A DNA stretch of 6,645 nucleotides from an uncultured Campylobacter sp. (GTDB taxonomy: Bacteria > Campylobacterota > Campylobacteria > Campylobacterales > Campylobacteraceae): the NCBI RefSeq assembly GCF_937997595.1, contig NZ_CALKTS010000001.1, positions 1 through 6,645 of the forward strand, given 5' to 3'. Of this stretch, positions 1 through 5,255 are shown one piece after another. The notes under the pieces were generated by a model, which saw nothing but the letters and a program-made list of their open reading frames with translations, made no database searches and was not told the DNA's origin. The position numbers and the translations under genes were made by a program. Each line of letters opens with the position of its first letter. Positions within the stretch are counted from its first letter, which is position 1.

Positions 1-215
1 TAAGCGAGCACGAAATTCTGCACATCGCGCGTCACACCTAGACGCTCAAACATTACCTCTAACGGATACCCGATAAGCCTTTTAATCGCTTCGTCGCTAG
101 GCTCCGCAGCGCCCAAATGCGTAAACGCGTAGTGAAAGCCATCCAGTATCGCGGGCGTGGAGTCTATGAGCGTGCCGTCCAGATCGAAAAGCAGTGTAAT
201 TTGGAATTTTGGCAT
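1..215 (-). CDS. HAD-family hydrolase (phosphoglycolate phosphatase-like), N-terminal part, cut by window edge
   Basis: The visible 71 residues begin MPKFQITLLFDLDGTLIDST. This contains HAD motif I, DxDGT, at residues 11-15: Asp11 would be the nucleophile that forms the aspartyl-phosphate and Asp13 the acid/base. The following stretch (residues 20-71, with GFHYAF, IKRLIGYPLEVMFERLG) resembles the start of the helical cap of HAD subfamily IA enzymes such as Gph and PGP-like phosphatases. Likely role: cytosolic hydrolysis of a small phosphorylated metabolite; the substrate cannot be read from this fragment. Motifs II to IV lie beyond the left edge. ATG at 215 is the only start that keeps motif I near the N-terminus, but no good Shine-Dalgarno precedes it (the upstream bases are A/T only). 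The gene begins about 20 bp after the U-tract of the cadF terminator and is in the same orientation. From memory, C. jejuni has a HAD hydrolase gene (Cj1477c) in the same place. Confidence 0.88.
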   Translation of the reverse strand, partial: MPKFQITLLFDLDGTLIDSTPAILDGFHYAFTHLGAAEPSDEAIKRLIGYPLEVMFERLGVTRDVQNFVLA

Positions 216-234
216 TTTAAAATTTAATTTGGAT

Positions 235-263
235 ATAAAAAAAGCGGAGCCGAAGCCCCGCTT
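235..263 (-). terminator. Rho-independent terminator after cadF (UUCG tetraloop)
   Basis: On the minus strand, AAGCGG-GGC pairs with GCT-CCGCTT around a TTCG loop. This gives 9 pairs including one G-U, closed as C(UUCG)G, an exceptionally stable tetraloop. It is followed directly by seven T residues (237-243). The hairpin begins 18 bp after the cadF stop codon, so it should end the cadF transcript. The downstream HAD gene starts only 20 bp past the T-tract, so it depends either on read-through or on a promoter squeezed into or before this element. Confidence 0.93.
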
Positions 264-281
264 ATGTGGATCTAGAAAAGA

Positions 282-1304
282 TTATTTTCTAAATTTAGCA
301 TCTACGCGTCTATTTTGAGCGCGGCCTGCTTTAGTAGCGTTTGTAGCGATAGGCTTAGTCTCACCGTATCCTACAGTGGTGATTCTGCTAGCATCTACGC
401 CGAAGCTCTTAAGCGCACCTCCAACTGCAGCAGCTCTGCGCTCGGAAAGCTTTTGATTATATGCATTCGAACCGGTGCTATCGGTGTGACCCTCTAGGAT
501 TACTTTGTAATCAGGGTGAGCTACTAGCACGTCGCTTACGTTTTTGATCTGGTTCATAAACTCAGGAGAGATTTTTGAGCTATCGGTAGCGAAATTTACG
601 CCTAAATTTAATCTGATAACTTTCTCGCAGCCGTACTCATCGACTACTACGCCAGCAGGTGTGCCAGGGCATCTGTCGACATTGTCGCATACGCCGTCAT
701 TATCTGCATCTTTGCAGCCTGTAGGAGCCGGAGCGGCAGCTGGAGCTGCATCAGCATATCTCTTGCCAAAATCAACTGCAAAGCCTAGAGTATAGAACAA
801 TACGTGGTTGCCGTCGTCAAATCTGATAGCATCGCGTGCTTCAAGTTTTGTAGCGAAATTGTCGGTAATGTAGTATTTTAGACCCAAGCCGTATTGACCG
901 AAGCCGCTATCTTGATCACCATCGTTGTAAACGTCTTTAGTGTAATCCATATAGCCAAGACCTAGTAAGCCGTATAATTTGAAATTATCGGTAAAATTTA
1001 CCAAGTCTTTTACAGCATTGATGTGGTAGTATCTAGCGCTAGGCTTAGCATTGCCGGCTCTGTAAGCTAGATCCTCTACGCCGATATGACGAGAGTAATC
1101 GAAACCTGCCTCTAATTGATCAATGAATGAATTCTGTAGGTTTTTAGCAAGGCGTAGACCGAACATAAAATTCGAATCCAAATCCATATTTCCCTCATGA
1201 GTCATTCCGCCAACAGTAGGGGTAATCTCCCAGTGATAATCAGCATCGCTAGCGAGCAACGCACTAGATGCACATAAGCTTAATGCAAGTAGAACTTTCT
1301 TCAT
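282..1304 (-). CDS. cadF: CadF-like outer membrane protein (OmpA/OprF family), fibronectin-binding adhesin homologue
   Basis: A 340-residue OmpA-family protein. Residues 1-18/19 form a signal peptide (MKKVLLALSLCASSALLA). About 23-182 is the 8-stranded beta-barrel, with alternating aromatic strands ending in DFGKR. Residues 183-196 are an Ala/Pro hinge. Residues 197-226 hold a thrombospondin type 3-like Ca-binding segment (DADNDGVCDNVD, then CPGTP) with four cysteines at 197, 206, 212 and 226. About 229-340 is the OmpA C-terminal peptidoglycan-binding domain, with EGHTDSTGSNAYNQKLSERR; Asp275 and Arg290 match the diaminopimelate-binding pair of E. coli OmpA (D271/R286). Assignment to CadF rests on barrel similarity recalled from C. 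jejuni (EITPT, EGNMDLD, IDQLE, GFGQYGLG, LEARD, GCEK) and on gene order. The C. jejuni fibronectin-binding tetrapeptide FRLS aligns with YYIT (144-147), so adhesin function is uncertain; the envelope-anchoring and pore role is safer. ATG at 1304 is chosen over a TTG at 1319 because the latter would place the ribosome binding site inside the gene and spoil the signal peptide. Confidence 0.9.
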   Translation of the reverse strand: MKKVLLALSLCASSALLASDADYHWEITPTVGGMTHEGNMDLDSNFMFGLRLAKNLQNSFIDQLEAGFDYSRHIGVEDLAYRAGNAKPSARYYHINAVKDLVNFTDNFKLYGLLGLGYMDYTKDVYNDGDQDSGFGQYGLGLKYYITDNFATKLEARDAIRFDDGNHVLFYTLGFAVDFGKRYADAAPAAAPAPTGCKDADNDGVCDNVDRCPGTPAGVVVDEYGCEKVIRLNLGVNFATDSSKISPEFMNQIKNVSDVLVAHPDYKVILEGHTDSTGSNAYNQKLSERRAAAVGGALKSFGVDASRITTVGYGETKPIATNATKAGRAQNRRVDAKFRK

Positions 1305-1310
1305 TAAACA

Positions 1311-1316
1311 TCCTTT
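1311..1316 (-). promoter_or_regulatory. Ribosome binding site that fixes the cadF start
   Basis: AAAGGA on the minus strand lies 6 bases before ATG at 1304. A longer reading frame opens with TTG at 1319, but that codon sits upstream of this site. The ATG gives a standard signal peptide beginning MKKVLL. Confidence 0.85.
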
Positions 1317-1335
1317 CAAATAAAGTTGTAATTCG

Positions 1336-1344
1336 ATATTACCA
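1336..1344 (-). promoter_or_regulatory. Candidate cadF promoter, extended -10
   Basis: The minus strand reads TGG-TAATAT, an extended -10 (TGn plus a hexamer matching TATAAT at 4 of 6 positions). A/T-rich tracts lie upstream (AAAAATTTT) and there is no recognisable -35, which fits the usual Campylobacter sigma-70 pattern. Transcription would start near 1329, giving a leader of about 25 bases with the ribosome binding site near its end. Read-through from rpsI is an alternative way to transcribe cadF. Confidence 0.45.
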
Positions 1345-1360
1345 TAAAATTTTTAAAGAA

Positions 1361-1398
1361 TTTACAAATTCGCGACAATTTCGCCACAAATTTGTAAA
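1361..1398 (-). terminator. Stem-loop after rpsI, possible weak terminator
   Basis: A perfect 10-bp inverted repeat, TTTACAAATT (1361-1370) and AATTTGTAAA (1389-1398), encloses a second 4-bp stem GCGA/TCGC (1372-1375, 1381-1384) with a 5-base loop. It starts 5 bases after the rpsI stop. On the minus strand it is followed by TTCTTTAAAAATTTT, only a loose U-tract, and the outer stem is A/T-rich. It may end the rplM-rpsI mRNA imperfectly or protect its 3' end. The cadF -10 lies about 17 bases further on. Confidence 0.5.
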
Positions 1399-1403
1399 AA
1401 ACA

Positions 1404-1793
1404 TTATCTCTTAGAGAACTGCGGACTTCTACGCGCTTTGCGGCGACCGAATTTCTTTCGCTCAACCACGCGGCTATCGCGAGTTAACAGACCTTTTGGC
1501 TTAAGAGCCGCTCTAAAATCCTTATCCATCGCGGCAAGCGCTTTTGAAATTCCGTGCTTTAGCGCATCCGCTTGAGCTGAATATCCGCCGCCTAAAGTCT
1601 GCGCAGTGATATCCATCGAGGTCTCTTGTTTGGTCGCCAAAAGCGGCTGAACAACCCTTAGTTTGATCGCTTCGTGACCGCCTAGCCAGGTGTTTAGATC
1701 CATACCGTTTACTACGATCTTGCCGCTTCCCGGTTTTACCCAAACCTTAGCTACGGCAGTTTTTCTCTTTCCGGTTGCATAAATTGTCGCCAT
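1404..1793 (-). CDS. rpsI: 30S ribosomal protein S9 (uS9)
   Basis: A full-length 129-residue S9, beginning MATIYATGKRKTAVAKVWV as is usual for bacterial S9. The family signature GGGYSAQADALKHGISKA is at residues 68-85. The basic C-terminal tail (KKFGRRKARRSPQFSKR) ends in the conserved Ser-Lys-Arg that reaches the P-site tRNA anticodon loop in bacterial ribosomes. It is a structural protein of the small-subunit head. The gene starts 2 bp after the rplM stop codon, and its ribosome binding site (AAGGA, 1802-1806, 8 bases before ATG) lies inside the end of rplM. The two are therefore cotranscribed and probably translationally coupled. Nothing is unusual in length or key residues. Confidence 0.99.
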   Translation of the reverse strand: MATIYATGKRKTAVAKVWVKPGSGKIVVNGMDLNTWLGGHEAIKLRVVQPLLATKQETSMDITAQTLGGGYSAQADALKHGISKALAAMDKDFRAALKPKGLLTRDSRVVERKKFGRRKARRSPQFSKR

Positions 1794-1795
1794 GA

Positions 1796-2221
1796 TTATT
1801 TTCCTTTTTTAGTTGTTTGCGCAGTATGAGGGTGCTCGCCGCCTTCATATACGAATAGCTTTTTGATCATCGCCTTGCCGAGCTTCGTCTTAGGAAGCAT
1901 GCCGCGAACCGCAAGTCTATAGAGCTTTGCGGGATTGTTTTTAAGCAGGTCTTGGAATTTCACGCTCTTTACGCTTCCGAAATAGCCCGAGTAGCTGTGA
2001 TAAAGTTTATCGTCGCCCTTGTTATTGCCGGTAAATACGGCTTTCGAAGCATTAATGATAACGACGTAGTCTCCGCAATCCACGTTTGGAGTATAGCTTG
2101 GTTTGTGTTTGCCGCGTAGTAATACCGCAACTTCGGTAAGCATCCTACCGAATCTTTTGTCGGTCGCGTCGATAACGACCCAGTCGCGCTTAACTTCGCT
2201 AGGCTTTGTAATTTCTGTCAT
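1796..2221 (-). CDS. rplM: 50S ribosomal protein L13 (uL13)
   Basis: A full-length 141-residue L13, within the normal bacterial length. Recognisable family blocks are WVVIDATDKRFGRMLTEVA (14-32), LLRGKHKPSYTPNVDCGDYVV (34-54, the most conserved stretch), the HSYSGYFG segment (75-82), and RGMLPKTKLGKAM (106-118), followed by LFVYEGGEHPHTAQ. L13 binds 23S rRNA and is an early assembly protein of the large subunit. The ATG at 2221 follows AAGG (2230-2233) at 8 bases. It is the first gene of the rplM-rpsI operon, with its own strong -10 at 2252-2257. In E. coli, L13 represses this operon by binding the mRNA leader; here the predicted leader is only about 24 bases, so a large structured leader of that kind is not evident. 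Confidence 0.99.
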   Translation of the reverse strand: MTEITKPSEVKRDWVVIDATDKRFGRMLTEVAVLLRGKHKPSYTPNVDCGDYVVIINASKAVFTGNNKGDDKLYHSYSGYFGSVKSVKFQDLLKNNPAKLYRLAVRGMLPKTKLGKAMIKKLFVYEGGEHPHTAQTTKKGK

Positions 2222-2251
2222 GGTTTCCGCCTTATTAAAATTTGAGCTGTG

Positions 2252-2257
2252 ATTATA
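2252..2257 (-). promoter_or_regulatory. rplM-rpsI promoter, consensus -10
   Basis: The minus strand has a perfect TATAAT preceded by a T-rich stretch (GATATTTCTA). No TTGACA-like -35 is found at 16-18 bases, as is normal in Campylobacter. The expected start is near 2245, with a leader of about 24 bases. The site fits a strongly expressed ribosomal protein operon and lies just downstream of a 19-bp palindrome. Confidence 0.72.
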
Positions 2258-2274
2258 TAGAAATATCCTTACGT

Positions 2275-2293
2275 ATAGCTTAATTTAAGCTAT
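2275..2293. promoter_or_regulatory. Perfect 19-bp palindrome over the -35 region of the rplM promoter
   Basis: The plus strand reads ATAGCTTAATTTAAGCTAT: 9-bp arms ATAGCTTAA and TTAAGCTAT about a single central T. Relative to the predicted start it spans about -30 to -48, where a dimeric regulator or an activator could act. Another reading is a weak stem-loop ending addA mRNA, but on the minus strand it is followed by ACGTAAGG, not by a U-tract. The symmetry is seen directly; the operator role is inference. Confidence 0.45.
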
Positions 2294-2336
2294 CTTTAAT
2301 CTATCTGCGCTCAAATTTTATCTAAGCTTTAAAATT

Positions 2337-5255
2337 TTATCCCTCCTCATTTACTTCGATCAGCTTAGCGCCCGCAACTTCGAGAGCCAGCACGAAGGCA
2401 CGCACTCGCGCATGCGGATAAAACTCGCGGATCACGCTTTTATACCGCGCCACTTGAGCTTTGTTTTGCGCGAGGTATTTTTCGGAGCTTTTGTAATCAA
2501 AAAGCAAAATTTCATCCCGCCTAAAGCATGCCAGATCTACGCGCAAAAGTTCATTCTCCGCGCTTTTAATCGGCATCTCTTTATAAGCTTGAGCGCCCTT
2601 TATCAGAGCTAAAAATTCCTCGTTTTTGCTTAGTCCTAGCGCCCGCGCCGCGATATTTTCAAAATCCGTGTCATTTAAAAATTTAGCGTAGCGTCCTCTT
2701 GCAAGGCTCACTCCTCGTAAAATTTCATCCGCTGCAAATCCTTCGCTCATCTCCAGAGCATAGTGCAGCGCCTCGCCGAAATATATCGCGCTTAGCGCCT
2801 CCGTTTCGCCGCCGCCTGCTTTTTCTTGCGCGCCTTGAGGCTCGCCCGCTACGAGCGCGATCTTTTTTTGCGACGACTGCTCTTCTGATTTTACGAAGCT
2901 TGGGATTAAGTAGCCGTATTGAAAATCCGGGATATCCAGCCACTTCACGACGCCCGCGCCCTTGGTCTTTTTGGCGTAAGGCGAAAAAAAGCTATAATTG
3001 TATTGATCTATTTTTGCCTCGGAGCGTTTTACGATGATGAGCGAGCGTTCGGCGCGGGTAAATGCCACATAGAGCTTGTTTATGTCCTCTTCATGCGCAG
3101 AGCGATCGTTTTCATCCATTAATGCTGCAAATTCCGCATCCAGGCTCTTTCTGCTCGCAAATTTATAAAAAATTCTCCACTTATGCGTGGTAAAATCATA
3201 GTCCGTCGCGAGCTTTGAGCTCTCGCCCCGATCTTTTCCTCCGATTCGGTCGCAGACGATTACGTGCGGGAACTGAAGCCCCTTGGACTTATGCACGGTC
3301 ATAATTTTAATGCCGCTTTGTTCCTTGGCAAATACCTCCGTTTCGTCGTTTGCAAACAGATACTCGCTAAAACTATTAAATTTTGCCAGCGTCTCAAAAA
3401 ATAGCAGTAGATCCGGATCGACAAAATTTAATTTCAGCGTGCTAGCGATAAATTCCGCCGTTTTTTGCGCATTTTTATGCAAATCGACCGCTATCTTTTT
3501 AAGCCGCCTACCCAAAATCGCTTCGGCGTTTCGCAGATAAATTTCATCGCCACCTACGCAAAATTTCGCGTATTGAATTACGGCATTTACCTGCTCGCTG
3601 CAACGCAGGGCCTTATTTGAGCCACTGCAAACCTCGCAGAATTCTGATAGCATCTCTTTTAGCGCGCTTACATGCTCGTTTTTCCAGCATAAAATCGCAA
3701 TATCATCAGCTCTCACGCCGCACTCTTCAACAAGCCTGCGCGCTTGCTCCGCAGCCCCCTTTAGCACATCGTCGTATGAAAACGCCGCTACGTAGCCGTA
3801 ATCGTCGCTTTGCACCTCAAATAGCGGCATTTGCGGATGAGAAAGAGGATAGTCCTTGATTTTTTGCAGCACCAAAGCAGGCAGATCGCTATCTAGCTTA
3901 TTTGCCGCGATTTGATCTTCATAAGACGCAAATTTATCGCGCAAGATCTCATTTACAAATTTTACGATAAGTTTTAAACTGCGATAATTGCGCGGCAGGC
4001 TCTGCGTTTTGATTTGACTAAACTGCTCGCGCAAAATATCAAAAATTTTTCTCTCTGCGCCGCGAAATTTATAGATGCTCTGTTTTTTATCGCCTACGTA
4101 AAAAAAGCTACCGCAGCGCTCTTCCGCCCCTTTGCCGGCAAGCGCCTCAGAGATTAGCGGCAGCATGATTTCATACTGGCAAATGTCGGTATCTTGAAAT
4201 TCGTCGATTAAAATATGCGTGATTTTAGAATCGAGCCTGAAATATAAAAGCTCGCGATTGCCCTGCAACGCCTCTGCGCTTGGATTTAGCAGCGAGTGCA
4301 CGGCTGCGGTGACATCGCCGAATGTAAGTTTGCCGCTTTTGCGCTGCACCGATTTAAGCGCTTCGGCATAAATTTTAATTAGTCCTGCCAGCTTAGCCGC
4401 ATATGTTGCATCCATCCACGCTATTTCGCGAGCTATGGCGTCTTTTAGCCTTGCTAGCTCACCGTCAAAATGTGAAATTTTTTTAAGCTGCGAGCGCGGA
4501 TAATCGAAACTACCGTTGGCAAGAGCCGAAAGAATGAAGCCCGAAGATAATTTTGACAGATCACTAACAGGGCTTAGCCCATTTACGGCTCCAGCGCTTA
4601 CGCCCGCATCTCTCGCCGCTTTTTGCAAGTGGGATAAAATTTCATTTATCTCTGCTAGCGCGGAACTTGCAGGAAGCGTGGGCGGATTTATGCTTATATC
4701 GCCTCTCCAAATGCTTTGCAAGCTATTTAAAAACTCGCTCTTTGTCATTCCTGAGTCGCTTACATAATCCACGACCTCTCTTAATAGCGCTTCGTTTTTA
4801 CAAATCGCGCTTAAAAACGCCGCCTGCTGCACACCCAAAATCCCTTCATCGTTTTCAAAGCTTGGATCAATGCCGCTGTTTAACGCAAATGAGCGCAGAG
4901 CTTTTGCAAAAAACGCATCAAAGGTAAAGACGTTTAGGCTCTCGCTTAAAAATTTAGGCAGTAGGCGCTGTTGCGCTGCCAAAACCTCATCCGCGCTTAG
5001 CCCCAAATCAGCACAAATCTGCTCCAGCTCGGGGCTTGGCACAAGGGCGCCGTCGCGCACGACAAGCAAATTTTGAAATTTCTCTACGATACGCGTTTTC
5101 ATCTCAGCAGCAGCTTTTTTGGTGAAGGTAAGCGCTAAAATTTCATTGATCGGCTCGCCTTTTAGCACCAGCTCGATGAACCTGACTGCGAGATTGAAGG
5201 TCTTGCCGCTGCCTGCGCTTGCTTCAAGCGCCAGATAATTTTCAAATTTTGCCAT
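2337..5255 (-). CDS. addA: AddA helicase-nuclease (RecB-like UvrD/SF1 helicase with C-terminal PD-(D/E)XK nuclease)
   Basis: A 972-residue protein with all SF1A helicase motifs: Walker A ASAGSGKT (12-19), Ia ALTFTKKAAAEMKTRI (41-56), Walker B DEFQDT (351-356), III VGDKKQSIYKFRGA (387-400), IV LPRNYRS (420-426), V IMTVHKSKGLQFP (651-663) and VI LYVAFTRAERSL (728-739). The C-terminus carries a RecB-type nuclease: GEALH (His831), RVDL (Asp907) and FDYKSS (Asp920, Lys922). With AddB it would unwind and degrade DNA from double-strand breaks to give 3' tails for RecA, acting in the cytoplasm in place of RecBCD. It is shorter than Firmicute AddA (about 1,200) but near the size of epsilonproteobacterial versions. 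ATG at 5255 is chosen over an ATG at 5342 because it gives MAKFENYLALEASAGSGKT with a good ribosome binding site, while the longer form adds 29 unrelated residues. No frameshift or lost motif is seen, and no strong terminator follows. Confidence 0.95.
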   Translation of the reverse strand: MAKFENYLALEASAGSGKTFNLAVRFIELVLKGEPINEILALTFTKKAAAEMKTRIVEKFQNLLVVRDGALVPSPELEQICADLGLSADEVLAAQQRLLPKFLSESLNVFTFDAFFAKALRSFALNSGIDPSFENDEGILGVQQAAFLSAICKNEALLREVVDYVSDSGMTKSEFLNSLQSIWRGDISINPPTLPASSALAEINEILSHLQKAARDAGVSAGAVNGLSPVSDLSKLSSGFILSALANGSFDYPRSQLKKISHFDGELARLKDAIAREIAWMDATYAAKLAGLIKIYAEALKSVQRKSGKLTFGDVTAAVHSLLNPSAEALQGNRELLYFRLDSKITHILIDEFQDTDICQYEIMLPLISEALAGKGAEERCGSFFYVGDKKQSIYKFRGAERKIFDILREQFSQIKTQSLPRNYRSLKLIVKFVNEILRDKFASYEDQIAANKLDSDLPALVLQKIKDYPLSHPQMPLFEVQSDDYGYVAAFSYDDVLKGAAEQARRLVEECGVRADDIAILCWKNEHVSALKEMLSEFCEVCSGSNKALRCSEQVNAVIQYAKFCVGGDEIYLRNAEAILGRRLKKIAVDLHKNAQKTAEFIASTLKLNFVDPDLLLFFETLAKFNSFSEYLFANDETEVFAKEQSGIKIMTVHKSKGLQFPHVIVCDRIGGKDRGESSKLATDYDFTTHKWRIFYKFASRKSLDAEFAALMDENDRSAHEEDINKLYVAFTRAERSLIIVKRSEAKIDQYNYSFFSPYAKKTKGAGVVKWLDIPDFQYGYLIPSFVKSEEQSSQKKIALVAGEPQGAQEKAGGGETEALSAIYFGEALHYALEMSEGFAADEILRGVSLARGRYAKFLNDTDFENIAARALGLSKNEEFLALIKGAQAYKEMPIKSAENELLRVDLACFRRDEILLFDYKSSEKYLAQNKAQVARYKSVIREFYPHARVRAFVLALEVAGAKLIEVNEEG

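Noticed and set aside
315..795. Plus-strand open frames of 60 and 83 residues opposite cadF
   Set aside because: They lie antisense within a strongly conserved OmpA-family gene, have no family resemblance and show no ribosome binding site; they are shadows.
1274..1284. ATAAGCTTAAT in the cadF signal peptide region resembling the rplM palindrome
   Set aside because: It is only a partial match, lies within codons for Leu-Ser-Leu-Cys, and lacks the full symmetry.
1522..1743. 73-residue minus-strand frame inside rpsI
   Set aside because: It is an out-of-frame shadow of S9 with no recognisable domain.
2290..2306. CTATCT direct repeat 11 bp apart next to the palindrome
   Set aside because: It is helically phased but only 6 bp in A/T-rich DNA, too short to claim as a site.
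2313..2341. Two copies of AAATTTTATC 19 bp apart after addA
   Set aside because: A/T-rich words of this kind recur throughout the window and one copy overlaps the addA stop, so a specific repeat function is not supported.
2412..5076. Several plus-strand frames of 66-112 residues opposite addA
   Set aside because: The minus-strand frame carries all helicase and nuclease motifs in order. The antisense frames are low-complexity, basic or Ser-rich, as expected from reverse reading.
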